DNA of 38,117 nt from Bacteroidaceae bacterium (GCA_017541265.1 JAFXZK010000018.1:1-38117); one strand, 5' to 3'; counted from the first letter of the stretch, positions 16,583 through 26,184 are shown. Notes: a model not told the origin generated them from the sequence alone. Translations and numbers: made by a program.

Positions 16583-18559
16583 TTACTGCTCGTACTTAGA
16601 CTTGTTCCAAACAGGATTCTGTTCTATGGCACCGTTGCTTGCCTTTACTTCCATATAGTAAATGGGACAATACAGACCGTAACGATTCTTGAACCTGTTT
16701 ATCAGGGTGGTGGCAAATGCCGAGTTCGAACCGACGCCAAGGAACTGGTCAACCATTGCACTCATACCATACGTTCCATTGGTAACACCTTTTTCACGCG
16801 GGTCTTCCGGATCATTAGTGCTATATGAGCAACGCTCTGCCAAACGAACCAGGTCAAACCATCGCTTGCCTTCACCGATAAGTTCAATCTGACGTTCATT
16901 CATAACACATACCATAGTTTTTTTGAAGCTGTATCCATTCTTTGCCCTCTTTTCGGCACCATAAGAATTGCCAATAGTACCTTCTGTCCTGGCATCTTCG
17001 TTGGGCAGCTTACCGGTAGTTTGATAGTTACAATATGAACGGCGATGGATGGCATCGCAGATTGCTTTTGCCTCCTTCTCATTTGCTGTGCCACCCAGAC
17101 ATGCAAGTGCTTCTGCCTTCATGAGCATCACATCGGTCATGCGATAAACAATCCAGTTATTGTACTCACTACCCGCATACCTGAGGACTTTGATTTCTCG
17201 CTGCTTTGACGAATCTTCCATCTTCAGGAAATTATTGCTTGAAAACTTGACATGCCATTTCATGCAGTGATAACTGCCTCCACCTAACTGAGCCGAAGAA
17301 GAAGAAGAGATATCGTCACTTTCACTTGTGGTCAGTTTGTCCTGACAACATACCCAAAGACGAGAGTCCCACTTGCCACCACTATCTCCGTCTCCAGTGA
17401 TGCCACCACTGTAAAGAGCATCCATTGCATCCTTATTAACCTTTAGATGCGTGCTGTTGCTAAATCCATAGAGGCTGTTGACAATTGTGTTCTTCAAATT
17501 ATCAGTCAAATCGTACTGCAATTCGAAGATGCTCTCACGACTGTTCTTGGTGTAGAAAATTGACCTATGAGCCTCTAACTTCGGACTTATTGAACCGGCA
17601 GTTTCAAAAGAGGTGTTCTTAATCATGTCACAGTTATCAAGCCCATAATTGAACGTCTCCAGACTGGAGGTGCTGATTCCGGATCCTGTTCTCTCCTCCT
17701 GGTTTTGGTCGGCGAGAGACTTAAGACTTAAATCAGCATACTCAATAACCTTGTTATAGTCGTCGCTCACATTACGGGTAACGTCCACACCATTGACCGT
17801 TTCCGTCCATGATTTTCCATGACGCCCCTCTAACAGAGAGCCACGCCACAAATACATATCGGCAAGCATGGCATAGATGGCGCAGTTGGTAATCAGACCT
17901 TTGGTGTCATACTTGTTGGTGAAACGGTTGCGTGCCTTTCCCTTCACACGCTCACAATCATTAATAATAGAATCAAGTACTGCAAGCTGGTTTACGAGAG
18001 GGAATGCCTCTACCTCCGAGTCCTTGTTGACCACCTTTTTGGTGAAAGGCACATCCTTGAAAGCACGAATCAGATAGAAGTAATTCAAGGCACGAAGAGC
18101 TGTTATCTCGGCTTGCATCTGAATCCACTCGCCGGTAGTGAACTGTTTGTCCCTTGCAAGGACTGCCTCACCGTGCTGTAACACCTTGTTGCAGAAATTG
18201 ATTGTCGTATAGACACCTGCCCAGTCAAATTCAGACATGCTGGAATCAGGCATACCAGTTAAAATGTCAAGATACCTGTTGTGAGTTTGAATAAGATCAT
18301 CGTTACCTTGCACGGCGGCGTTTTCTTCAAAAGCATCAGCACGAAGATCACCCCATACAGCAAGTTTGGATAAGGTTGACGCCATCTGACGATATGCACC
18401 ATAACGCACGCCTTCCAGGTCATTCTTGTCTTCCCAGAAATTCTCTTCTACGACACGGTCCTGAGGATAAATGGTCAGCCATTCCGTACAGGAAGAAACG
18501 CAGAAACCAAGAAGTCCCGTGAGGCAGACTGTAATATATGTATTCTTAAAACTTTTCAT
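16583..18559 (-). CDS. SusD/RagB-like surface lipoprotein (module 1)
   Basis: The protein is 658 residues when started at the ATG 18557-18559. A longer frame from 18583 would overlap the SusC stop and add eight residues before the signal peptide, so the shorter start is preferred. The signal MKSFKNTYITVCLTGLLGFC ends in VSSC with Cys24 lipidated. SusD features include YPQDRVVEENFWEDKNDLEG near the N-terminus, the helix ITALRALNYFYLIRAFKDVP, and the C-terminal block MNERQIELIGEGKRWFDLVR, which is the best-conserved piece of the RagB/SusD family. It should pair with the SusC encoded 13 bp upstream and sit on the cell surface as its lid. Confidence 0.94.
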   Translation of the reverse strand: MKSFKNTYITVCLTGLLGFCVSSCTEWLTIYPQDRVVEENFWEDKNDLEGVRYGAYRQMASTLSKLAVWGDLRADAFEENAAVQGNDDLIQTHNRYLDILTGMPDSSMSEFDWAGVYTTINFCNKVLQHGEAVLARDKQFTTGEWIQMQAEITALRALNYFYLIRAFKDVPFTKKVVNKDSEVEAFPLVNQLAVLDSIINDCERVKGKARNRFTNKYDTKGLITNCAIYAMLADMYLWRGSLLEGRHGKSWTETVNGVDVTRNVSDDYNKVIEYADLSLKSLADQNQEERTGSGISTSSLETFNYGLDNCDMIKNTSFETAGSISPKLEAHRSIFYTKNSRESIFELQYDLTDNLKNTIVNSLYGFSNSTHLKVNKDAMDALYSGGITGDGDSGGKWDSRLWVCCQDKLTTSESDDISSSSSAQLGGGSYHCMKWHVKFSSNNFLKMEDSSKQREIKVLRYAGSEYNNWIVYRMTDVMLMKAEALACLGGTANEKEAKAICDAIHRRSYCNYQTTGKLPNEDARTEGTIGNSYGAEKRAKNGYSFKKTMVCVMNERQIELIGEGKRWFDLVRLAERCSYSTNDPEDPREKGVTNGTYGMSAMVDQFLGVGSNSAFATTLINRFKNRYGLYCPIYYMEVKASNGAIEQNPVWNKSKYEQ

Positions 18560-18572
18560 TGTCGTCACAATT

Positions 18573-21500
18573 TTAGAAGCCAAGGGTTAAACTGCATGTG
18601 AATGATCTCGAACGGGGCGTACGGTTATTATCAGTTGATACGGCGAACCCCTGAGGAGAAACGTCGGGATCGACACCTGTGTACTTGCTCCAAACCCAGA
18701 GGTTGTTCAAAGAAGCAAACAATTTCAGCTGGTTGATACCTAATTTCTTGAGTTTCTTGGCATCGAAGTCATAACTCAACTGGATATACTGCAAACGCAG
18801 ATAGTCGCCATTCTCAACATAGCGGTCGCTGGGCAGAGAGTTGTAGCTGTTATAGCCTTGAACATTGCTTAATGCACGAGGCACAACTGTTTCGTCACCA
18901 TTCTTACGCCAGCGCCATGTGGTAGCGAAGCTTTGGTTCGTGTTGTTCAACATGCTCTCCAAATTCATGCGTGCGGCATTGACAATCTGGTTGCCGATTC
19001 GGAAATTGAAACCTGCATTCAAAGACAGTCTGCCGAAGTAGAGCTGAAGACCGAAACCACCGTTGCACTTGGGGTTGGAGTTGCCGAGGTAGACCATGTC
19101 ATAGCGGTCAATCTGGCCATCGTGGTTGATATCCTCGTAGATGGCATCACCGCCCTGGAATTGGTAGCGATAGCTTTCATTGTAACAATAATACATGGGC
19201 AGGGGAATACCCTTTGCATCAGTCAGCATGTTTCCATCGGCATCGAAAGCGATGGGGCAGGTGTGCACCTGACCACGGCGTTCAGCGGCAGCAGCAGTGT
19301 TGATGGGTTCGTTGTAATTAGGAGTTCCATCCGCATAGCCTGCATAGCCCGTGCCTGTACCCCATTCGAGTTTGTGGTCTTGGGCATATTGCCAGGTCAT
19401 GCCGTTTTGGTCAACCTCCGCATAGCCGTAGCTGGCTATTGACGCGTTAGTGATACCATTGTGCTCGTAGTCGTACTTATATACACCCAAATAATGGAGA
19501 CCATAGATAGAACCGAGGGCATTGCCTATCTGGACACGCTTGTTGTACTCCAAGTTCTTGGGCTGATATGTCTCGGCACCGTTCAGGCTCTCCAGAATGA
19601 GAGGGTTCATCTCTTCTACCTCGTTGAAGTTCTGTGCGACGTTGCCACGCAACTTCATCGAGAACTTGCCAATCTTACAAATTTTAGAGGTAGAGAAGTT
19701 TAGCTCCCAGCCTTTGTTGCGGAGGACACCTGCATTCACCTTTGCCAGATTAGAGAAACCGTTGGCACTGGGGATACGCTGGTTGTCCATTAAAAGGTCT
19801 GTGGTCCGGTGATCGTAGACTTCACCTTCAAATGTAATCAAGTCCTTAAAGAAGCCGACGTTAAAGCCGACGTTTACCTTACGAGTCTTCTCCCAACGCA
19901 GTTCGCCCAGCGAGAGGTTTTCCGGAACAATGACCTGATGGCCGTTGTAGTAGCCGTTGGTCTTGTATTTGTTGTACTGGTTGTTGCCTGCGCCACCGAG
20001 ACCGGTGATACCCCAAGAGCCACGGACTGCGAGCATGCTCAACCAATCCTTGCTCCAATCCTTCTGCATAAACTTCTCGTCAATAATGTTCCAACGAGCG
20101 CCGATAGACGGGAAGAAGCCGTACTTGTGGTTACGTCCGAAGCTTGTACTGCCATCCCAACGAACCGAACCATCAATAGAATACTTACTCTTGTAGGAGT
20201 AGTGAACCTGTCCGTAAATACTCTGGCTTCTCCATTCATAATTCGTTGATTCTGCCGAACGGAGGAGGGCAACAACAGTGGGGTCGGTGATGCCATTGGG
20301 CACGTTCCATAGACCAAGCACCTGGGAACTGCTGTTTCCTATTGCCATTTCAAAACGCGCCAAAGCACTCAGACTATGGTCTCGGTTCTTGAACGCAGAA
20401 TAATAACGCAAGTCATGACGGGTGGTGAACTCAAGCGATTTACTCTCGTCGTTGCTAACATAGTTACGCTCATTGGCGGTAAGCTTGGCAGCGTTGTCAC
20501 CACCCCAAACCCATTCCATGGTTCGGAGTTCGCTTGGGCAATACATGTCATTACTGGTATTGTAGATGTTGAGCTGTACGTCGCCCATGTAGTTCAGGCG
20601 ATGGTGGTCGTCATCCTTACCGAGCAGTTTGTACTCTACGCTGAACTGGGGAGTCAGGTTGTACTGTTTCTGCTTCCACCACGCATTCATGGCACGTGCC
20701 ACGGGGTTTCCGTTTATGAACATGTCCTTGAGGTCATAGGATGTCATTCTGCCATCATTTTCCTTTTTGAAGGTCTCATCTGTGTAGTAAGTGGCAGCCA
20801 GAGGCAACATGTTGAAATAGTTGCCTGTCAGATTTCCCTGGGCATCATACTCGTAGACGCTCATGTTAGGCATGGCATTGTATGCACGAGCCAGGATGTC
20901 GTTACCATAGTTCTTATTGTTGGTAGTAAAGGCCAGGTTGATGTTGCTCTGGAACTTGATGCGATCGCTGACCCAGTAATCCAATGCTGTAGAACTGGTA
21001 AAGCGGTCAAGTTTCTGTCCGATGATGGAACCTGTACTCTTGTCGTAGTTGGCACTGATACGGAAAGTGGCATTCTCACCACCGCCGGAGAGAGCAATGG
21101 TGAACTTGTGCTCCTGACCGAACTGCTGAACCTTCTTCACCCAATCGGTGTTGTGGCTGAAGTGACTATATATATAAGGTAATTCCTGATTATAGTCCAA
21201 TTCTGGCAGTGAAGTGTTCTTGTGGTATGGATTGTAGTATGCTTCCTTGAGCATCATGGTGTATCCATCACCATTGAGCATTTCATAGCCTTCGGGTTGC
21301 CATGTGCCACTAAATTTGTAGGTGAAGTTCACACGAGTCTTGCCTCGGTGACCACGGCGTGTCTTAATCTCGATGACACCGTTGGAGCCATTTGCACCCC
21401 ACTTGGCGGTACTTGCGGCATCCTTTAGGACAGTAATGCTCTCAATGTCCTCAGGATTGACCTGCAGCAAAGTGGAGAACTGCTCTTCATTGTCCATGGT

Positions 21501-22136
21501 AGAAAAGTCGTATCTGTCCTTTTCGTCCTCAGGGATTTGGAAGATGTGGTCATTCAAGACAATTAGAGGCTGTGCGTTGCCATTGATGGTAGTGGTACCA
21601 CGCAGACGCATGGTTGTGCCAGAGCCGAGGTTTCCGGAATTGGGCACGATGTCGAGACCTGCAATTTGGCCCTGCAGAGCTTGGTCCACAGACTCGAAGG
21701 CAAGTCCTTCTATGTCGTCCATCTTGAAGTTCTGGACAGCACCTGCATACTCACGGGCAGGGATTTCAAGACCTGTCGTCGGGGCGTTCTTCTTGCCGAT
21801 TACAGTGACCTCGGTAATAGTTTTGGTGTTGTCTTGCAGGGTCACCTTAAATACGCTCTTGCCACTGCCTATCTTCTGGCTGAACTTTTTGTAGCCGATA
21901 TAGGAAATTTCCAGCGTATTGTTAGGATCTTTGATATTCATGGTGAAGTTACCATTCATATCAGTGATTGCCTGACTGACAATACGATTGTTCTTATCTT
22001 TCTCCACGACGTTGGCACCGATGATAACGTCAATGTCATCAGAAACGGTACCAGAGATACGCCGTTGCTGTGCGCTTGCGGGCAGCGCCATGAGTGCGAC
22101 CACCCAAAGCAGTAAAAGCTTTGTTATTTTGTTCAT
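18573..22136 (-). CDS. SusC/RagA-type TonB-dependent outer-membrane transporter (module 1)
   Basis: The protein has 1187 residues. A signal peptide (1-23, ASAQ) is followed by a carboxypeptidase-regulatory-like domain at about 25-103 (RRISGTVSDDIDVIIGANV, then AITDMNGNFTMNI), a TonB-box-like TEVTVIGKK near 107-115, and a plug domain with GLAFESVDQALQGQIAGLDI, TMRLRGTTTINGNAQPLIVL and NPEDIESITVLKDAASTAKW. The barrel ends in SFTCSLTLGF with the terminal Phe usual for outer-membrane proteins. It is 12 bp after the large FAS1 gene and 13 bp before susD, so one mRNA is very likely. It differs enough from the SusC at 11079 that a recent duplication is unlikely. Confidence 0.97.
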   Translation of the reverse strand: MNKITKLLLLWVVALMALPASAQQRRISGTVSDDIDVIIGANVVEKDKNNRIVSQAITDMNGNFTMNIKDPNNTLEISYIGYKKFSQKIGSGKSVFKVTLQDNTKTITEVTVIGKKNAPTTGLEIPAREYAGAVQNFKMDDIEGLAFESVDQALQGQIAGLDIVPNSGNLGSGTTMRLRGTTTINGNAQPLIVLNDHIFQIPEDEKDRYDFSTMDNEEQFSTLLQVNPEDIESITVLKDAASTAKWGANGSNGVIEIKTRRGHRGKTRVNFTYKFSGTWQPEGYEMLNGDGYTMMLKEAYYNPYHKNTSLPELDYNQELPYIYSHFSHNTDWVKKVQQFGQEHKFTIALSGGGENATFRISANYDKSTGSIIGQKLDRFTSSTALDYWVSDRIKFQSNINLAFTTNNKNYGNDILARAYNAMPNMSVYEYDAQGNLTGNYFNMLPLAATYYTDETFKKENDGRMTSYDLKDMFINGNPVARAMNAWWKQKQYNLTPQFSVEYKLLGKDDDHHRLNYMGDVQLNIYNTSNDMYCPSELRTMEWVWGGDNAAKLTANERNYVSNDESKSLEFTTRHDLRYYSAFKNRDHSLSALARFEMAIGNSSSQVLGLWNVPNGITDPTVVALLRSAESTNYEWRSQSIYGQVHYSYKSKYSIDGSVRWDGSTSFGRNHKYGFFPSIGARWNIIDEKFMQKDWSKDWLSMLAVRGSWGITGLGGAGNNQYNKYKTNGYYNGHQVIVPENLSLGELRWEKTRKVNVGFNVGFFKDLITFEGEVYDHRTTDLLMDNQRIPSANGFSNLAKVNAGVLRNKGWELNFSTSKICKIGKFSMKLRGNVAQNFNEVEEMNPLILESLNGAETYQPKNLEYNKRVQIGNALGSIYGLHYLGVYKYDYEHNGITNASIASYGYAEVDQNGMTWQYAQDHKLEWGTGTGYAGYADGTPNYNEPINTAAAAERRGQVHTCPIAFDADGNMLTDAKGIPLPMYYCYNESYRYQFQGGDAIYEDINHDGQIDRYDMVYLGNSNPKCNGGFGLQLYFGRLSLNAGFNFRIGNQIVNAARMNLESMLNNTNQSFATTWRWRKNGDETVVPRALSNVQGYNSYNSLPSDRYVENGDYLRLQYIQLSYDFDAKKLKKLGINQLKLFASLNNLWVWSKYTGVDPDVSPQGFAVSTDNNRTPRSRSFTCSLTLGF

Positions 22137-22148
22137 AGTAGGATGATT

Positions 22149-25100
22149 TTATCGGATAGCGTATCTCTTTAAATACCTCTCGGCAGACATGACGTCTTTC
22201 CATGTGCTGTCATGACGTCCGTCGGCATCCAAAGCAGTATGGTTCAGGTAACCAGGGATGGAGTGTATGACGGCAGCACTGGAAGACTGGATGACAATGG
22301 TTTTCATGGCGGCATTGACAGGTGTGCTGCTGCAGGAGACATCACGCGCCAGGACGTTTTTCTCACCGACAGTCACAAAGGGCTGAATGGCACCGGTCAT
22401 GCTGTTGCCGTTTGCCTTCCATGTCACATCGTCACAGACGCGAAGGTCTGTTCCATCGCCGTTTGAAACGCGGTCAACATGTATCTTACAGAAGAGTTCG
22501 AGTTCCTTGTCGTAGCTGGATGTCACCATTTCGTTGGGTGCAAGCGTTGTCTTATCGGCAAACACCGAATTGTCGGCAAAGTGATAGCGCACAAAGTTTG
22601 TCAGATAGGTGATTTTGGCTGCGATGCGCGTGCTGTCCGCTTTAGTTGCAAGCGAGTCAGTGTATTCAATCTCGCCATCGGGAGTAAGTATCGGTTCGCC
22701 AGTCCCGCCCCAGTCAATCATTGGCTTGCAGTGGCTGCGGAAGTCCTCGCGAATCTCTTCCCATGTGGGCAAGCCGGCTGCGATAGCTTCCCGAATCGCC
22801 TCGTTGGTGGGAACGAAGACTGTGTAACGATAGTTGTTGAAGAACTGCACGTTGTAGTCAAGTCCGTTGTCGCCAATGAAGATATTGAATTTCTTGAGTG
22901 CTGACTTAAGCTTTTCGCCTTTCAGAGAACCGTCCACGAGTCCGCAACCGATAATTTCCGTATCATAGCCATCGGCTGTGCAGAGGTCGTAGAACTCGCT
23001 GTAGGGCGTTTCGCCTCCGGAGCCTTCCATGTTCTTTTGGTCGGCATCGTTCGTGAAGATGCTGTAAACGCTACGGTATGTGGGAACCAACGGAGCATCA
23101 AGGACAAATGTATATCCGTTGTCCGTCTCATTGGTTTCTGTAACAAGGCAGGTATTGACACCCTTTGTGTCATTTTCGATGCCCTGACGTTCGTTTTCCA
23201 ACTGGAAGCCACCCTTCACTGCAATGACTTTGTCTGTTTCATCGCGAACGACTTTCACGGCATTACCGTTCTTGGAGAGGTAGTATTCCGGAAGTGGGCT
23301 ATTGGGATCGACGCCATAGTATTCCTGGGTAGGCAGTTTGTCGTTTCCATTTCCCGTATGTGCCATGGGGTTTGTGCCATCGTGCACGATGGTATGGCTC
23401 TCCAGAATATCCTTCAGACGGTTGACCACCTCATCATTTGTGTAAAGACTCGTTCCAGGAATCAGAGCACCGATGGTTCCAAGGGGACCTTTGTCTTTGT
23501 TGTAGGGACAATAATAGTTGTAGAATCTCAGCTTAATGGGCATTTGGCCGGATGTGTAGTAGAATTCTATGACACGCGGTGTACGGCTCTTCATGCTGGC
23601 GGGGTCGTAGTAGTACTTAAGAGCCTCGTCGCTGGGCAACAGGAATGTGAAGCGACTCTGCATGGCCTTAAGGTAGGCGTAATAGTTCAACTTCATGTAG
23701 TCGTCATAAATGGCGGACTTGATGATTTTATTTACATTACTGATAAACGCGGGCGAGGTAACAGAGCGATAGTCTGCCGGCACACAGGTCGTGTTCATCA
23801 CATAAATGACACCATTGCTGGCAAGCAGGCAAGTGTCAAGGTCTTGTTCAATGGCCACATCGACATTATCGAACAACGGTTCCATTGCATCATCGGTAAG
23901 CTTGTTCCATTTACTGGGCACAGAGCCGGTGAACGTACGCTGCATGAAGTTGTTGATAAGCTTGTCAAGTGTGCCGACGGGGATGGCATCGATTTGTTTG
24001 AAGAGTTCTTCGTTGTCGCCCTTTGTAGGCGGAACCCAGTCCACAATCTCACCCTTGTCCACGCCCATGCCTTCCTTGGCATAGTAAACGGCAAGAAGTC
24101 GTTTTCCGGTGCCTTCTGTGAAGTAGTACCACATCTGGTCGTCGCTGGGAACGAAGATGGCCGCCATATCCTTACGAACATCCACTTCATCATAGTAGCC
24201 GTTCCATCCCGGGTCGAACTTAAGGGCAGGAATACGGTCGGGAGCCGTGTTGGTCTTATAAGGATTATATAATACAAAGGTTGCATCGGGTCCCGGCTCG
24301 TACTTTGTGGCTTCACCATTGCCATCCCTCTTTACATATCCGGCTTTCACGTCGAAGTTGTTGTTAGAGAAATACCTCTTGGTAAAAATAGAGTCTGTGA
24401 ACTCGGGGTGAAGGTCTTGGTAGGCTTTGGTGATGCGGCTGCAGTAGAAGGGTGCGCTGAAGCGGTCGAGAATGTGGCTGAAGATATTTGTCTTGCCATT
24501 GGTACGAATGACCTCTGCCATGTTTGTGAGAGGGCAGAGAGGCATCTCTGTAACATTGACATATCCGTTCTCGCAGACACCGTCCTTCTCTTTCAGGATA
24601 GCCTTATAGATGTGTACGTCACTTGGATTACGGGTACGTCCCATGAATTTCTCGAAGTCGCTATCGGTAATGGTGTTCCGGGACATGTGCTCGGAAGTGA
24701 AGTGGAGCATCATGGGAAGGGTGGAGTCGATGGCAAGATAGATGCCCTTGCCGCCACGCTCTTCACGGAAACGTTCCCAGTAGTCCTTATCCGTACCTCC
24801 TTCTAAGTAGTAATAGTTATAGCTCCTTGGGAGTTGCGAAGGAGGAAGGAATGTGATGGAGTCGGTTGCCTCGATGTCAGTGTACCGGCGCATATACTCG
24901 CCACGGGTGGGTGTGGTGTTGTTGCTCGACTCGCTGCTTGCCAGATTTTCCATCACGATGGCGTTGTTGAGCATACTGGTGTGAATCAGCAGCTTTTTCT
25001 GTGCCTGGCTCAGTTTGTCATAACTTGTTGCATAGTGCCAGGGGTTACTCTCAGGCAGCAGAGCATTGGATGTGAAGAAAGCATCCCAGGCGGAGTCATT

Positions 25101-25379
25101 TGCCACGAAAACTGTCTTTGAACCGGTACGGCTCAGCACGTCAGTCAGCGGACGCATGTTCTCGGGATTCACATCCTTGTCGGCGAGCAATTTCAGATAG
25201 GTTCTGAAATTACCTTTTTCCTCCAGGCGTTGATAAATGCTTGTGTTGAGCCAGCTGGGTTTTTCGTCGTCCAGGATGAACTCATCCTTACAAGCATACA
25301 TCAGCCCGCAAGCTGCCAGCAGGCATGCCACCCGGGAGGAATGTCTGCTCCATTTGCTTAAACGGTTTGTCATACGCAT
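22149..25379 (-). CDS. Large FAS1 (fasciclin) domain lipoprotein, first gene of the operon
   Basis: This 1076-residue protein has a basic N-terminus and a lipoprotein signal ending LMYAC (Cys30). At least four places look like FAS1 strands: TVFVANDSAWDAFF near 90, AIFVPSDDQMWYYF near 403, FTFLLPSDEALKYYY near 575, and YTVFVPTNEAIREAI near 850. So it seems to be a string of about four FAS1 domains on the cell surface. Stretches between them are not recognised. It heads the operon, followed 12 bp later by SusC. Met3 is an alternative start. Its size and place suggest a long exposed arm that presents substrate to, or holds proteins around, the transporter; this is inference. Confidence 0.85.
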   Translation of the reverse strand: MRMTNRLSKWSRHSSRVACLLAACGLMYACKDEFILDDEKPSWLNTSIYQRLEEKGNFRTYLKLLADKDVNPENMRPLTDVLSRTGSKTVFVANDSAWDAFFTSNALLPESNPWHYATSYDKLSQAQKKLLIHTSMLNNAIVMENLASSESSNNTTPTRGEYMRRYTDIEATDSITFLPPSQLPRSYNYYYLEGGTDKDYWERFREERGGKGIYLAIDSTLPMMLHFTSEHMSRNTITDSDFEKFMGRTRNPSDVHIYKAILKEKDGVCENGYVNVTEMPLCPLTNMAEVIRTNGKTNIFSHILDRFSAPFYCSRITKAYQDLHPEFTDSIFTKRYFSNNNFDVKAGYVKRDGNGEATKYEPGPDATFVLYNPYKTNTAPDRIPALKFDPGWNGYYDEVDVRKDMAAIFVPSDDQMWYYFTEGTGKRLLAVYYAKEGMGVDKGEIVDWVPPTKGDNEELFKQIDAIPVGTLDKLINNFMQRTFTGSVPSKWNKLTDDAMEPLFDNVDVAIEQDLDTCLLASNGVIYVMNTTCVPADYRSVTSPAFISNVNKIIKSAIYDDYMKLNYYAYLKAMQSRFTFLLPSDEALKYYYDPASMKSRTPRVIEFYYTSGQMPIKLRFYNYYCPYNKDKGPLGTIGALIPGTSLYTNDEVVNRLKDILESHTIVHDGTNPMAHTGNGNDKLPTQEYYGVDPNSPLPEYYLSKNGNAVKVVRDETDKVIAVKGGFQLENERQGIENDTKGVNTCLVTETNETDNGYTFVLDAPLVPTYRSVYSIFTNDADQKNMEGSGGETPYSEFYDLCTADGYDTEIIGCGLVDGSLKGEKLKSALKKFNIFIGDNGLDYNVQFFNNYRYTVFVPTNEAIREAIAAGLPTWEEIREDFRSHCKPMIDWGGTGEPILTPDGEIEYTDSLATKADSTRIAAKITYLTNFVRYHFADNSVFADKTTLAPNEMVTSSYDKELELFCKIHVDRVSNGDGTDLRVCDDVTWKANGNSMTGAIQPFVTVGEKNVLARDVSCSSTPVNAAMKTIVIQSSSAAVIHSIPGYLNHTALDADGRHDSTWKDVMSAERYLKRYAIR

Positions 25380-25453
25380 TGTTTATTTTAGTTTTTTGTT
25401 GTTTTTCGCGTTATTTTCGTCTCGTTTTATGCCATTACACGCACTTAACAGAG

Positions 25454-25461
25454 CAAATTTA
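25454..25461 (-). promoter_or_regulatory. Possible -7 element for the FAS1/SusCD operon
   Basis: On the minus strand TAAATTTG fits TAnnTTTG, with the first gene starting 75 bp further on. No good TTTG was found at the right distance upstream, so activation by a regulator is possible. The match is weak. Confidence 0.35.
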
Positions 25462-25468
25462 TGTATTT

Positions 25469-25536
25469 TTTAACGAAACAAGGTATATTATAAAGGAAAA
25501 AGGCTCTCGTTTTAAGGTTATTTAACAAAACAAGGT
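25469..25536. repeat. Pair of 16-bp direct repeats upstream of the operon
   Basis: TTTAACGAAACAAGGT at 25469-25484 and TTTAACAAAACAAGGT at 25521-25536 differ at one base and are 52 bp apart, close to five helical turns. They lie just upstream of the possible operon promoter and may be binding sites for a regulator. Confidence 0.55.
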
Positions 25537-25601
25537 TAAAATTATTCAATCAGTGATGCCTTTTTGTAAAGAAACGCATAATTAGTGTACCTGACAAGAG
25601 C

Positions 25602-25985
25602 TTGAAAGAGATGCCAACGAAAAAGGGCATTGGGAAGAGCTTTTTCCCACAAATTGGCAAAAGCCCCGGGAGGAAGCATGAAACACGGAAGGTTCAGTCC
25701 GATATTTCGCGACATTACTCAACCAACTCTTGCCACACAGGCCTCATGCAGCCCTGCATACAGGTGCCGCGCTGTTGGACATGTTTCTGGCGATGTCCGA
25801 ATACACGTCAATTCCAGTCCATAATAGGTTCTATCGCAGTTAACAGGCTGCATGTAACTGTTGAAAAAGTTCGCTTTGGCAGATTCGACAGTATGACATC
25901 CAGCTACCAGGCCAGTATGGGCAACGACCTCTCTTCCGCTTGCAAGGGCATCCATAATGTTGACATAACCATGTGTAATACATAG
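25602..25985 (+). other. Unexplained block with a 127-codon open frame
   Basis: The 813 bp between the operon start and the kinase gene holds this open frame (MKEMPTKKGIGKSFFPQIGK onwards, rich in Cys, Arg and Ser). A 78-codon frame is nested on the other strand (25719-25955). Neither has a signal peptide, known domain or obvious promoter, and the composition does not look like the neighbouring proteins. It could be a spurious frame over a non-coding RNA, a decayed gene, or a small genuine gene. I do not recognise it. Confidence 0.2.
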
Positions 25986-26030
25986 CTGGTTGCACCTTCG
26001 ACAGGAAGACAGTTGGCGATGGGTCGGAAA

Positions 26031-26112
26031 AAGTCCCCGTACTTATGGCTATAAGAACACGGACTTATGGCAATAAGTACAGGGACTTATGGCAATAAGT
26101 ACAGGGGTTTGT
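26031..26112. repeat. 22-bp-period repeat array, copy 2
   Basis: The arm AAGTCCCCGTACTTAT at 26031-26046 is followed by three 22-base units at 26047, 26069 and 26091. Each starts GGC(T/A)ATAAG and ends in a variant of GGACTTAT. The organisation and sequence match the array at 8352-8431, in the same orientation. The inner palindrome is ACTTAT-GGCA-ATAAGT. Confidence 0.9.
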
Positions 26113-26152
26113 GACAGAGACTTGCCTGGTTATTAATTTCCAAACTGTTTTC

Positions 26153-26184
26153 TTTGCTATTTTGCCCGCTTATTCGTACCTTTG
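26153..26184 (+). promoter_or_regulatory. Promoter of the ThiD-like kinase, near-leaderless
   Basis: TTTG at 26153-26156, a 20 bp spacer, and TACCTTTG at 26177-26184 match the Bacteroidetes consensus fully. The start codon begins at 26193, only 8 bases after the -7 element, so the mRNA would have almost no leader. Confidence 0.8.

Noticed and set aside
18560-18583. Longer SusD start at 18583
   Set aside because: It overlaps the SusC stop and adds residues before a clean lipoprotein signal; the ATG at 18559 fits better.
23037-24272. 411-codon frame on the plus strand inside the large FAS1 gene
   Set aside because: It is the complement shadow of a strong, domain-bearing minus-strand gene; the same holds for the 464-codon frame opposite wzc and the 420-codon frame opposite the dehydrogenase.
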